Below, one piece after another: positions 33,926 through 42,218 of a stretch of 64,000 nt of DNA. The stretch is from Actinospineispora spinosispora DSM 44797 (GTDB taxonomy: Bacteria > Actinomycetota > Actinomycetes > Mycobacteriales > Pseudonocardiaceae). The notes below the pieces were generated by a model, which ran no database searches, was not told the origin of the DNA, and saw only the letters and a list, made by a program, of their open reading frames with translations. The first letter of the stretch is position 1; each line of letters begins with the position of its first letter. A program made the translations under genes and the position numbers. The stretch spans positions 584,891 to 648,890 of the forward strand of contig NZ_KE386834.1 in NCBI RefSeq assembly GCF_000429025.1. Direction: 5' to 3'.

Positions 33926-35110
33926 GTGCCGCCCTCACCATGGACCAGCGCCTCGCCGCGCGTGCTGGACGTCGCGGCGGGCGTGGTGGCCATGGTGTTC
34001 GTGGTGGCGATGTTCTTGGCGCACCCGGTGTGGGTTCCGGAGACCGGCTGGTGGCGAGCCGTCGACGCGGGCGGGGGAGTTCTGGCGGCCGCGATGGTGT
34101 TCGTCCATCGACGGAGCCCGGTACCGCTGTCCTGCGCCATCGCGCTGCTCACCGCGGTGGCCAACCCGGCAGGGGGGACCGCGCTGCTGGCCACGTTCCT
34201 GGTCGGCGTCCGGTTGCCCGGGACCGTGGCGGCGCGGATCGCCGTTGCCTGCGCCGCCGCGGTTCCGGTGCAGTACGTCCTGCGCGCCGAGGACTTCTCC
34301 GGGCTGGAGCTGGTACGCACGGTGCTGGTCGCCGCCGGTGTCACCGGCGCGATGCTCGCCGGTGGCGCCATGCTGCGGATCCGCGCCGAACTGGCGGAAT
34401 CCATGGCGCAGCGGGCCGAACGGGCCGAGGCGGCGGCGGTCTCCGGCGTCCTCGCGGCGCGGCACGCCGAGCGCGCGAAGATCGCCAGGGAGATGCACGA
34501 CGTGCTGGCCCAGCGCATCTCTCAGCTGTCGATGCAGGCGGGTTCGCTCACCCATCGGCGTGCGCTGGAGGCTGACGAGCTGCGCGACGGGCTGGATGCG
34601 ATCCGTTCGGCGGCGCACGACGCGCTGGGCGACCTGCGGGACATCCTGGGTGTGCTGCGCGACCCGGCCATGCCGGACGCGGCGGGGGACCGGTTTCGCC
34701 CGCAACCCTCGGTGGCCGACCTCGAGCCGTTGCTGGACTCGATGCGTGACGCCGGGGTGGTCATCAACGCCCGCTACGAGGTGGACCAGCCGGAACGCAT
34801 GAGTGCGCTGTGCGGCCGCACGCTGTACCGGGTGTCGCAGGAGGCACTCACCAACGCCGTCAAACACGCGCCCGGGTTGCCGGTCGAGTGGAGCCTCGTA
34901 GCGAGGCCCGGATCACCGGCGACGCTGACGGTCGGCAACCCGCTTCCCGAGGGCGGCCCGGCGACACCGGGGCCCGGCACCCGCAGCGGTCTGATCGGGG
35001 TTCGCGAGCGGGTCGCGCTGGCCGGCGGCAGCGTCCTGCGCTGCGGGCCGACCCCCGATGGATCGCCCTCGCGGTTCGAGATCGAGGTGGAGATACCCTG
35101 GCCCAGGTGA
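33926..35110 (+). CDS. Two-component sensor histidine kinase, NarL/DesK type
   Basis: 394 aa. Four to five membrane segments fill residues 12-145, a short coiled linker (RIRAELAESMAQRAERAEAAAVSG) follows, then the HisKA_3 box AERAKIAREMHDVLAQRISQLSMQAG with phosphoacceptor His191. The ATPase domain shows LYRVSQEALTNAVKHAP (N box) and GLIGVRERVALAGG. It has no large extracytoplasmic sensor, so it probably senses within or at the membrane. The stop overlaps the response-regulator GTG (GTGA 35107-35110). Confidence 0.92.
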   Translation: MPPSPWTSASPRVLDVAAGVVAMVFVVAMFLAHPVWVPETGWWRAVDAGGGVLAAAMVFVHRRSPVPLSCAIALLTAVANPAGGTALLATFLVGVRLPGTVAARIAVACAAAVPVQYVLRAEDFSGLELVRTVLVAAGVTGAMLAGGAMLRIRAELAESMAQRAERAEAAAVSGVLAARHAERAKIAREMHDVLAQRISQLSMQAGSLTHRRALEADELRDGLDAIRSAAHDALGDLRDILGVLRDPAMPDAAGDRFRPQPSVADLEPLLDSMRDAGVVINARYEVDQPERMSALCGRTLYRVSQEALTNAVKHAPGLPVEWSLVARPGSPATLTVGNPLPEGGPATPGPGTRSGLIGVRERVALAGGSVLRCGPTPDGSPSRFEIEVEIPWPR

Positions 35111-35790
35111 GCGGCGCGGTGGAAGGTCCGATCCGGGTACTGATCGTCGACGACGACCCGCTGGTCCGCTCGGCACTGCGGCGGATGCTCGCCGAGACCG
35201 AGGACATCGACATGGTCGGCGAGGCGGACGACGGCGACGCCGTGCCCGCCGCGGTGAGCCGGGACGCGCCGGACGTGGTGCTGATGGACCTGCGGATGCG
35301 CCGCATCGACGGTGTCGCGGCGACCCGTGCGCTGCGGGCCGCTCCGGACGCGCCCGAGGTGCTGGTGCTGACGACCTTCGAGGCGCCGGAGGACATCCGG
35401 GCGGCGTTGGGCGCGGGCGCGGCGGGCTACCTGGTCAAGGACTCCCCACCGGAAGCCATCGAGGCGGCCCTCCGCGAGGTCCACGCGGGGCATCCGGCGC
35501 TCGCGCCGAGCGTCGCCCGCCGGCTCATCGAGCTGGTCAGCGCACAGCCGGAGCAGGCCACCGACGAGCGCTCCGACCGGGCAACGCAGCGGCTCGGCTG
35601 CCTCACCGCGCAGGAGAAGGCGGTCGCCTCGGCCGTCGCCCAGGGCCACAGCAACGCGCGCATCGCCAACGAACTCCACCTCGGAGTGAGCACCGTCAAG
35701 ACCCACATCTCCCGGGCGATGGCCAAGCTCAACCTGGAGAACCGCACCCAGCTCGCACTCCTCATGTACGAGCTGGCCCACCCCCGCTAG
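35107..35790 (+). CDS. NarL/LuxR-type response regulator
   Basis: 227 aa. Receiver domain with VLIVDDDPLVRSALRRML, phosphoacceptor Asp61 in VVLMDLRMRRIDG, and Lys in GYLVKDSPPEAI. C-terminal LuxR helix-turn-helix LTAQEKAVASAVAQGHSNARIANELHLGVSTVKTHISRAM. Start GTG 35107 overlaps the kinase stop; the frame is open further upstream but that is kinase coding sequence. The target genes are not shown by the sequence. Confidence 0.93.
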   Translation: MSGAVEGPIRVLIVDDDPLVRSALRRMLAETEDIDMVGEADDGDAVPAAVSRDAPDVVLMDLRMRRIDGVAATRALRAAPDAPEVLVLTTFEAPEDIRAALGAGAAGYLVKDSPPEAIEAALREVHAGHPALAPSVARRLIELVSAQPEQATDERSDRATQRLGCLTAQEKAVASAVAQGHSNARIANELHLGVSTVKTHISRAMAKLNLENRTQLALLMYELAHPR

Positions 35791-35797
35791 CGTCGGG

Positions 35798-35873
35798 CAG
35801 CTCGCACAGAGGTTCTCTACGCCGCACAGAGGCCCCGGCCTCGGTGCGGCGTGTACTGGGTCTGTGCGAGCTG
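35798..35873. repeat. Nested three-stem inverted repeat
   Basis: Three concentric perfect stems share one axis: outer 13 bp (35798-35810 with 35861-35873), middle 9 bp (35819-35827 with 35844-35852), inner 6 bp (35829-35834 with 35837-35842). It fills the gap between the convergent response regulator and the 678-aa gene. It can act as a bidirectional terminator, but its size and symmetry are more than a terminator needs. Confidence 0.75.
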
Positions 35874-35886
35874 GTTTCGCGCGGGG

Positions 35887-37923
35887 CTAGCCGGTGGGTT
35901 CGGCGGCCTGCAGGTCCCCGGCCGGGAGGCGGTCCGCGCCCCAGCTGCGCTGGATGTAGCCGATGACCCGGTCGATGTCCTCGGTGGGCACCCGCTCCGG
36001 GTTGCCCCGCTCGAACGGGTCGAAGTGGTAGATGTACAGCCGCGACGCGAACTGTTCGAACGGCAGTGAGCCCTCGCCGAACCGCTCACCGTGGCCGGCG
36101 GTGCTGACCACGACCCCGTCGCCCCAGTCCTGCCCGCTGTCGTTGTTGGGGTTGTAGAAGTACACCCGGATCACGTCCTGCGGATCGAGGTTGACCCGCA
36201 GGATGGTGATCGCGTGCCACCCCACGTAGCGCGCGGCGCTGTCGGTCACCGCGATGCCGGCCGGCTGCGGGTGGATCAGCGGCTGGTCGCCGTTGTAGGA
36301 CGGGTGGTAGCTGGCGTAGAAGTGGCGCAGGAACTCGTCGAGGTCGACCAGGTTGCCGGTCGGGACGTCGACGTTGATCTGAAACCCGCGACCGGACCAC
36401 CAGCCGTGGAACTCCGGGTTGACCCAGCGGTGCGGGTCGCCTGCACGGTCGGCGCAGCGCCGGCCCATCTCGGCGTAGATGCGATCCAGGTGCGGCACCA
36501 CCAGCAGGGACACCGGGTCGAGGTCGGTGGGCAGGCTCGTCGCGACGCCGCTGAGGCTGTCGCGTGAGGAGATCGGCTGCCCTTCGAAGTGCATCGTGAT
36601 CTCGTCGTCGCGGGCGGCCGAGACCACCATCCCCAGCAGGTAGTCCGGGTCGTTGTAGGCCCACATCGACAGCGCGCGCGCCGACTGGCACGTGGGGTTG
36701 TCGCCCTGCCCGACACCGAGCGGCAGCCCCAGCATCGACAGCACCCCGGCGAGCAGGCGCGCGCCCGGCGCGGGCGTGGTTCCGTAGGCCAGGGTCAGCC
36801 GCTCCGTGGCGTGCTCGGACAGCGGCAGCGCGATCTGCCGCCACAGCGCAGGCTCGACCGGCGGCTGGTAGAGAATGCCCCGGTCCAGCAGCAACGCCAG
36901 ACCGTAGATGCACTGCGCGGTATGCGGGTGCACGGCTTCGTCGATCAGCCGGCGCACCAGCTTGTGGTAGCGCAGCATGCAGTCGCGGCCCGTGCTGGAC
37001 AGGCCCAGCGCCTCGGCGACCAGGTAGTCGCTCTCCTCCAGCAGGAACCGGAGCAGCTGGGCGTGGTAGGGCGACACCAGGCCGGTGTCGTGCATCGCCC
37101 TGGCGAACCCGGCCGCCTCGTACTGCAGCGCGCTGGCGTCCATCGCCTCCAGCCGCGACCGGTATACCTCTACGCCCGGGTCCTCGCGACAGGCGTCGGT
37201 CGTACCGAACAGGCTGCTGGTCAGGCGGTCGACGCCCTGACCGGCCGAGCCCATGTCGACGTCCGGATCGCCCCGGTAGATGGCGATCTGGGTGATCATG
37301 TGCTGCACCTGGTCGACCTGGATCGGCCGCTGCCGCAGGATCCGCCAGATCTCCTCGACCAGCCGGTCGAGGATGCTCTCGTAGCCGACCTTCTCGCTGA
37401 GATGGTGGAACAGGTCACGGGTCAGCTGCGCCATCCTGCCCTGCTGCGTGCGCTCCGCCTCGCTCGGCGGGGTGAACAGCAGCGGCAGGTTCATCGCCAG
37501 GACCTGCGACAGGAACTGGTGCGCGTCGTCGGCGGACACCTTCGGATGCTCGTACTCGCCGATCGCGATGGCGAGCATGCGCAGCTCGCTCACCGCTTCG
37601 AGCACGACGGTGTCGGACTCCGCGCTGCGCAGACCGGCGCCGCTCAGCGCGGGGACCAGGATCTCCGGGGAGGCCCAGTCGGTCCCCAGGAACAGACCGG
37701 CCTCCTCCAGCGCGGCGGCGCGGGACCGGATGGCCCCGCAGCCGCCCGGCTGCAGCAGAACTCGGCGCAGTGAGTTGAGCACCAGACTCAGCTTGAGGTG
37801 CTTGCCGAACTCGCGGGTCTCCGACATCGCGCGCGTGGCGTCGTCGAGCGCCGCCAGACGCTTGGTCAGCGCCGCATCGTCGGTGCCGGTGTCACTGCTG
37901 GTCGTGTTCAACGGGTTCACCAT
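35887..37923 (-). CDS. Unrecognised 678-aa protein with papain-like C-terminal half
   Basis: I do not recognise the family. The N-terminal 370 residues are mostly helical, with no signal peptide or membrane segment. The C-terminal part shows a Cys-His-Asn order as in papain-fold enzymes: Cys412 in GDNPTCQSARALSMWAY, His570 in YVGWHAITILRV, Asn591 in YFYNPNNDSGQDWG. Spacing (158 and 21 residues) is close to papain. A protease, transpeptidase or amidase role is inference. It is 15 nt downstream of an ATP-grasp gene on the same strand, which suggests the ligase makes, and this enzyme trims or transfers, an amide-linked product. The start is ATG 37923; its RBS is weak, in keeping with coupling to the upstream gene. 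Confidence 0.75.
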   Translation of the reverse strand: MVNPLNTTSSDTGTDDAALTKRLAALDDATRAMSETREFGKHLKLSLVLNSLRRVLLQPGGCGAIRSRAAALEEAGLFLGTDWASPEILVPALSGAGLRSAESDTVVLEAVSELRMLAIAIGEYEHPKVSADDAHQFLSQVLAMNLPLLFTPPSEAERTQQGRMAQLTRDLFHHLSEKVGYESILDRLVEEIWRILRQRPIQVDQVQHMITQIAIYRGDPDVDMGSAGQGVDRLTSSLFGTTDACREDPGVEVYRSRLEAMDASALQYEAAGFARAMHDTGLVSPYHAQLLRFLLEESDYLVAEALGLSSTGRDCMLRYHKLVRRLIDEAVHPHTAQCIYGLALLLDRGILYQPPVEPALWRQIALPLSEHATERLTLAYGTTPAPGARLLAGVLSMLGLPLGVGQGDNPTCQSARALSMWAYNDPDYLLGMVVSAARDDEITMHFEGQPISSRDSLSGVATSLPTDLDPVSLLVVPHLDRIYAEMGRRCADRAGDPHRWVNPEFHGWWSGRGFQINVDVPTGNLVDLDEFLRHFYASYHPSYNGDQPLIHPQPAGIAVTDSAARYVGWHAITILRVNLDPQDVIRVYFYNPNNDSGQDWGDGVVVSTAGHGERFGEGSLPFEQFASRLYIYHFDPFERGNPERVPTEDIDRVIGYIQRSWGADRLPAGDLQAAEPTG

Positions 37924-37938
37924 GAAGTGGAGGTCTCA

Positions 37939-39177
37939 TCAGACGTAGAAGTCAAGTTCCTCCTGACGTTTCAGGAGGTCACGCATCTGGTACGGGTCGT
38001 CACCGAAGAAGTACAGCAACCCCCAGTGCGTGCCGAACGCGGTTCGTTTGGTGACCGTCTCCTCCAGCGGAGCGGAGAGCTCGTGGGACTCGAAATAATC
38101 GTGGTCCTCCGTCTCCTCCGGCATCGACAGCTCGCGTACGACCCGGCGTCGTGGGTACACGCCGAAGCAGCCAGCGTAGCCCCTGGCATCGACGACCTCG
38201 CGAGGGAAGAAGGCCTTGATCTCCTCCTCGGTGGTCTTCGGGTCGAAGGCCAGCACCAATGCCTGGTAGGCATTGAACCCGTAGGCGCGTTCGAGCAGCT
38301 CGAACACCTTGAAGCCCGGCGGTCGGTAAGCGACCTCACCGAAGTACATCTCACCGTCGCTGGTGACGAAGTACTCGGGATGGATGAACCCGAAGTCGAT
38401 CTCGAACGCCTTGATCAGCTTCTCGATCTGCTGCGTGATCTGTGCCCGGTACTTCTCCAGCTCCGGCGTGGCCGGTACGAATACCGAGTAGCCGAGCGTG
38501 ACGTATTCGGAGATGTTGAGAAAAGCGATCTTGCCGTTGAATACCCACGCCTCGACCGCGAACTCCCAGCCGTCGAGATGGGATTCCATCAATACCGGGA
38601 ACTCTTCGTCCGGGATCGTGTCGATCTCGTCCGGAGTACGAATGACCCGATGGCCGAGACAGCCGGCCTTGTCGAAGGCCTTGAGGTGGATCGGGTCGTT
38701 GGGGTCACCGTCGAGCTTCAACAGCGTCTGGTTGACGCGCTTCAGGAAACGGATGACGTCGGCCCGGTCGTGGGCTTCCTCGAAGATGCCGACTCGAATA
38801 CCGCCGAGCTGGGCGCGGCGTTTCATCAGCGCCTTGTCGCGCAGCAGCATCGCCTGGCCGAACAGGCGCGGGTTGTCCATCAGCACCGAGTTGATCGCGC
38901 CGGCCCACTCGACCGTCTCCTCGTAGAGCGGGATGGCGACGTCGACGCCCAGCTCCTGCAGGCTCGAGGCGATCTCCATGGATCGGTCGTTGAGCCGCTC
39001 GAAGTTCCACGGAATGTACGGTATGTCGTGCTTCTGGCAGTATTCCTCGGCCCAGTCCGGGGCTACCACCACATATCGTCGATCGAATCGGTCGAGCGCT
39101 TCAACCGCGTTCAAACTCCAACCCAGGAGCGCTACGTAACCTTTGTCCGGATTTCTGTCGATCGGTTCAGATGGCAT
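37939..39177 (-). CDS. ATP-grasp ligase-like protein
   Basis: 412 aa from ATG 39177. The order of motifs is that of biotin-carboxylase-type ATP-grasp enzymes: an N-terminal Rossmann-like domain (GYVALLGWSLNAVEALDRF), a DKALMKRRAQLGGIRV segment with ATP-contact residues, PVLMESHLDGWEFAVEAWVFNGK, and a metal-binding end FGEVAYRPPGFKVFELL. Such enzymes join a carboxylate to an amine through an acyl phosphate. Codon use is less GC-rich than the neighbours, with AAT, GAA and ATA codons, which may mean recent transfer. It precedes the 678-aa gene as the first of a pair. Open frame continues to 39252; 39177 is preferred because AGGAAAAAG lies upstream, and 39204 is another option. Confidence 0.8.
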   Translation of the reverse strand: MPSEPIDRNPDKGYVALLGWSLNAVEALDRFDRRYVVVAPDWAEEYCQKHDIPYIPWNFERLNDRSMEIASSLQELGVDVAIPLYEETVEWAGAINSVLMDNPRLFGQAMLLRDKALMKRRAQLGGIRVGIFEEAHDRADVIRFLKRVNQTLLKLDGDPNDPIHLKAFDKAGCLGHRVIRTPDEIDTIPDEEFPVLMESHLDGWEFAVEAWVFNGKIAFLNISEYVTLGYSVFVPATPELEKYRAQITQQIEKLIKAFEIDFGFIHPEYFVTSDGEMYFGEVAYRPPGFKVFELLERAYGFNAYQALVLAFDPKTTEEEIKAFFPREVVDARGYAGCFGVYPRRRVVRELSMPEETEDHDYFESHELSAPLEETVTKRTAFGTHWGLLYFFGDDPYQMRDLLKRQEELDFYV

Positions 39178-39249
39178 AGGCAATCTTTTTCCTATCTTTC
39201 GCATTCCGAAGGATGTCCATCGGGCACCATACCTGGCTGAGGTCCGTTC

Positions 39250-39277
39250 CACCGGCTCTGGCGAGAGCGAACCGGTG
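39250..39277 (-). terminator. Possible terminator hairpin after the SDR gene
   Basis: CACCGG-CTCT at 39250-39259 can pair with AGAG and CCGGTG at 39264-39277 with a CGAA bulge. It lies 2 nt past the stop of the minus-strand SDR and before the ATP-grasp gene. Weak call because the stem is interrupted. Confidence 0.35.
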
Positions 39278-39279
39278 CG

Positions 39280-40023
39280 TCAGAGTTGCTTCTCGCCGCC
39301 GTCGAGATAGAGGTTGGCACCGACGATGAAGCTACTCTGGTCCGAGGCGAGGAAGGCCACGGCCGCCGCAACCTCCGCCGAGGTGCCCATCCGGCCGATC
39401 GGAACCCTCGCCGCGAAGCCCGCCTTGATCGCCTCGGCCTTCTCCGCACCGACCACGCCGGCGATCGCCGGGGTGTCGATCGTGCCTGGAGAGACCACGT
39501 TGACCCGGATGCCTCGGCCCTTGAGCTCGTTGGCCCAGGTCCGGGCGTAGGAGCGCAGCGCGGCCTTGGACGCCGAGTACGCGCCGAACGCCTCGACGCC
39601 GTCGTCGGCGCGGACCGAGGAGTTCAGGATCACCGAGGCGCCCTCGTTGAGCAGCGGAAGCGCCTTCTGCACGGTGAACAGTGTGCCGCGTACGTTGACG
39701 CCGAAGGTCTGGTCGAAGTGCTCCTCGGTGGTCTCCTCCAGCGTCGCGAACGATGCAGAGGCGGCGTTGGCGAACAGCACGTCCAGTCCCTTGCCCCTGG
39801 CACGGACCGCGTCGTAGAGCCGGTCCAGGTCCGCCGGGTTCGAGATGTCGCCCGCCACCGCGGTGGCCGAACCGATGATCTCGACCGCCTCGTCCAGCTC
39901 TCCCTTGCGCCTGCCGGTGATGAACACGTGCGCGCCGTCGGCGGCGAGGCGGACGGCGGTGGCCAGTCCGATCCCGCTGCTGCCGCCGGTCACGACCGCC
40001 GTCCTGCCTTCGAGCTGACCCAT
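39280..40023 (-). CDS. SDR-family oxidoreductase paired with TetR regulator
   Basis: 247 aa. TGGSSGIGLATAVRLAADGA cofactor site, DVLFANAASASFATLEE, ILNSSVRADDGVEAFGAYSASKAALRSYARTWANELKGRGIRVNVVSPGTIDTP with catalytic Ser/Tyr/Lys, and the usual FIVGANLYLDGG end. ATG 40023 is chosen because GGGAGGA lies 7 nt upstream; the longer frame to 40089 would cross the operator. It is divergent from a TetR gene with a shared palindromic site, so it is probably repressed by that regulator. Substrate unknown. Confidence 0.9.
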   Translation of the reverse strand: MGQLEGRTAVVTGGSSGIGLATAVRLAADGAHVFITGRRKGELDEAVEIIGSATAVAGDISNPADLDRLYDAVRARGKGLDVLFANAASASFATLEETTEEHFDQTFGVNVRGTLFTVQKALPLLNEGASVILNSSVRADDGVEAFGAYSASKAALRSYARTWANELKGRGIRVNVVSPGTIDTPAIAGVVGAEKAEAIKAGFAARVPIGRMGTSAEVAAAVAFLASDQSSFIVGANLYLDGGEKQL

Positions 40024-40045
40024 GACGTTGTCCTCCCAATCCTTA

Positions 40046-40095
40046 AGTACCGAGCGGTACTGAAAGCGACAGTAGCACTTCAGAACCAATCGGTA
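40046..40095. promoter_or_regulatory. TetR-type operator pair
   Basis: AGTACCGAGCGGTACT (40046-40061) is a dyad with 7-bp perfect arms. A related weaker copy, AACCAATCGGTA, lies at 40084-40095. Both are in the divergent SDR/TetR promoter region and fit autoregulation by the TetR protein at 40118. Confidence 0.7.
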
Positions 40096-40117
40096 CGGAA
40101 GGGTTTATGCTGGGGGA

Positions 40118-40732
40118 GTGACAGGTCCGGAGAAGGTCGCGATCGGCAGGCCGCGAGGGTTCGACGCCGACGAGGCGCTGCGGCGCGCCCTGCTGGTCTT
40201 CTGGGAGCAGGGTTACGAGGGCGCGAGCCTGACCGCGCTGACCGGCGCCATGGGCATTACCAAGACCAGCATGTACGCGGCCTTCGGCAACAAGGAGCAG
40301 CTGTTCCGCAGGGCGCTGGAGCTGTACACCGAGGGGCCCGCGTCGTACGGGGTGCGCGCCCTCGACGAGCCGACCGCGCTGGCGGTGGCAAGAGCGGTCC
40401 TCGACGGCTCGGTCCGGACCACCACCAGTCCTGACTGTCCGCCCGGATGTCTGGGCGTCCAGGGCTCACTGGCGGCGGGCGAGCCCGGCCGTCCGGCACG
40501 CGACGTGCTGACCGAGTGGCGCAACGACGCGGGCCGGCGCCTCGCGCAACGGTTCCGGCGGGCCGTCGACGAGGGTGATCTACCGGCCGACGCCGACGCC
40601 GACCGGCTGGCCCGCTACATCATGACGGTCGCGTTCGGCATCGCCGTTCAGGCGGCCAGCGGCGTAGGCCGCGACGACCTCCAGGAGATCGCCGACACGG
40701 CGCTGCTCAGCTGGCCACCGGTCGGCTCGTGA
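40118..40732 (+). CDS. TetR-family transcriptional regulator
   Basis: 204 aa. The N-terminal DNA-binding domain reads GFDADEALRRALLVFWEQGYEGASLTALTGAMGITKTSMYAAFGNKEQLF, typical of the subgroup that controls an adjacent SDR. The C-terminal ligand domain includes PDCPPGCLGVQGSLAAGEPGRPARDVLTEWR, also typical of that subgroup. GTG 40118. Its 3' end overlaps the convergent DinB gene by 26 nt. Confidence 0.92.
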   Translation: MTGPEKVAIGRPRGFDADEALRRALLVFWEQGYEGASLTALTGAMGITKTSMYAAFGNKEQLFRRALELYTEGPASYGVRALDEPTALAVARAVLDGSVRTTTSPDCPPGCLGVQGSLAAGEPGRPARDVLTEWRNDAGRRLAQRFRRAVDEGDLPADADADRLARYIMTVAFGIAVQAASGVGRDDLQEIADTALLSWPPVGS

Positions 40733-41258
40733 CGTCGTGCAGGTGGTGGACGGGGTCGTGCAGCAGGTAGCGGGAGAAGGTGTCGACGGTGAAGCTCGCC
40801 CCGTCGCTGCGCCGGCCAGGGCGTGACCACTCCTCGCCGCGCACGGCGTCGAAGCGCTGGGCGAGCCGCTGTCCCGCCGCGGTGAGCTCGGTGGCGACGA
40901 CCGAGGGCTCCTGTTCGTGGTAGCGGTCCTGGATCGCTGTCCGGTCCTGGTCCCAGTTCGGGTACAGCGGGTCGTGCTCGGTCAGCATCAGCTGCAGCCG
41001 CCGGTCGTAGATACGGAACACGTCACGGACATGGCAGGCGTACTCCAGCGGCGACCAGGTCGCCGGGTCGGGCCGCAGAGCCACGTCGCGTCGGCGCAGC
41101 ACGGGCAGCCACTGGGCGGAGTTGGCACGCAGCCGCTGCGCGACCTCCTCGCACCCGACGGACCGCACGTCCAGGCCGCACTCGGGGCAGGGACGGTCCA
41201 GGACCCACGTCCAGTCCCTGTCGTCGGGCGTGATCTGCTCGGGGCTCTCAGTCGGCAC
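40707..41258 (-). CDS. DinB-superfamily protein
   Basis: 183 aa four-helix DinB-like protein with the metal-binding histidines in WSPLEYACHVRDVFRIYDRRL and LLHDPVHHLHDV. Members of this branch (mycothiol-dependent maleylpyruvate-isomerase-like or thiol-dependent enzymes) often act on mycothiol adducts, but no specific reaction is evident. The N terminus has CPECGLD, an added CxxC element. The 3' end overlaps the TetR gene. Confidence 0.85.
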   Translation of the reverse strand: MPTESPEQITPDDRDWTWVLDRPCPECGLDVRSVGCEEVAQRLRANSAQWLPVLRRRDVALRPDPATWSPLEYACHVRDVFRIYDRRLQLMLTEHDPLYPNWDQDRTAIQDRYHEQEPSVVATELTAAGQRLAQRFDAVRGEEWSRPGRRSDGASFTVDTFSRYLLHDPVHHLHDVTSRPVAS

Positions 41259-41339
41259 CCGCCCAAAATAGCCCGTTCCGTTGTGGGCCCACTATGTTCG
41301 CTCGGGGCTGGACTGGCGGCGATCGAAGGTGGGGATGGC

Positions 41340-42209
41340 ATGGTGCGGGTCGGGGTCGTGTTTCCGCAGACCGAGCTCGGTGGTGACCCGGGTGCCGTGC
41401 GCGCGTTCGGGCAGGGTGTCCAGGAGCTGGGCTTCCGGCACGTGCTCGCCTACGACCATGTGGTCGGCGCCGACCCTGCCGTGTACACCGGCTGGTCGGG
41501 TCCCTACGACGTCTCGACGACGTTCCACGAACCGCTGGTCATGTTCGGGTTCCTCGCCGCTGTCACCGACCTGGAGCTGGTCACCGGGATTCTGATCCTG
41601 CCGCAGAGGCAGACCGCGCTGGTCGCCAAGCAGGCCGCCGAGATCGACCTGCTGAGTGAGGGCCGTCTGCGGCTGGGTGTCGGTCTGGGCTGGAACCAGG
41701 TGGAGTACGAGGCGCTCGGCCAGGACTTCAGCACGCGAGGGCGGCGGATGGACGAGCAGGTCGAGCTACTGCGACGGCTGTGGTCCGAGCGGTCGGTGAC
41801 CTTCGGTGGGAGGTTCGACCGGATCACCGGGGCGGGGCTGGCGCCGATGCCCCCGCGCACCCGGATTCCGATCTGGTTCGGCGGCAACTCGGAGCGGGCC
41901 TATCGCCGGATCGGTCGCCTCGCCGACGGCTGGTTCCCGATGGTGCGACCGGGCGAGGCGCTCGACCAGGCACGCGCCGTCGTCGCCGCCTCGGCGGCCG
42001 AGGCCGGCCGGGACGCCACCACGCTCGGGATGGAAGGTCAGGTGCCCTGGAAGGGGAACCTGGACCGGGCGGCCGAGCTCGCGGGTGAATGGGAACGCGC
42101 GGGTGCGACACACCTCGCGGTCAACACGATGGACGCCGGGCACGCCGATGTGGATGCGCACCTCGCGGCGCTGGCGGACGCGGCGCAGGTGCTGAAACCG
42201 GGTTCCTGA
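41340..42209 (+). CDS. LLM-class F420-dependent oxidoreductase
   Basis: 289 aa from ATG 41340 with MVRVGVVFPQTELGGDPGAVRAFGQGVQELGF, GWSGPYDVSTTFHEPLVMFGFLAAVTDLELVTGILILPQRQTALVAKQAAEIDLLSEGRLRLGVGLGWNQ-type luciferase-like barrel segments, and the PIWFGGNSERAYRRIGRLADGW block. In actinobacteria this TIGR-type family usually uses F420; FMN cannot be excluded. Substrate unknown. The frame is open upstream of 41340 but lacks a family-like N terminus. Confidence 0.9.
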   Translation: MVRVGVVFPQTELGGDPGAVRAFGQGVQELGFRHVLAYDHVVGADPAVYTGWSGPYDVSTTFHEPLVMFGFLAAVTDLELVTGILILPQRQTALVAKQAAEIDLLSEGRLRLGVGLGWNQVEYEALGQDFSTRGRRMDEQVELLRRLWSERSVTFGGRFDRITGAGLAPMPPRTRIPIWFGGNSERAYRRIGRLADGWFPMVRPGEALDQARAVVAASAAEAGRDATTLGMEGQVPWKGNLDRAAELAGEWERAGATHLAVNTMDAGHADVDAHLAALADAAQVLKPGS

Positions 42210-42218
42210 GCCGGGGCG

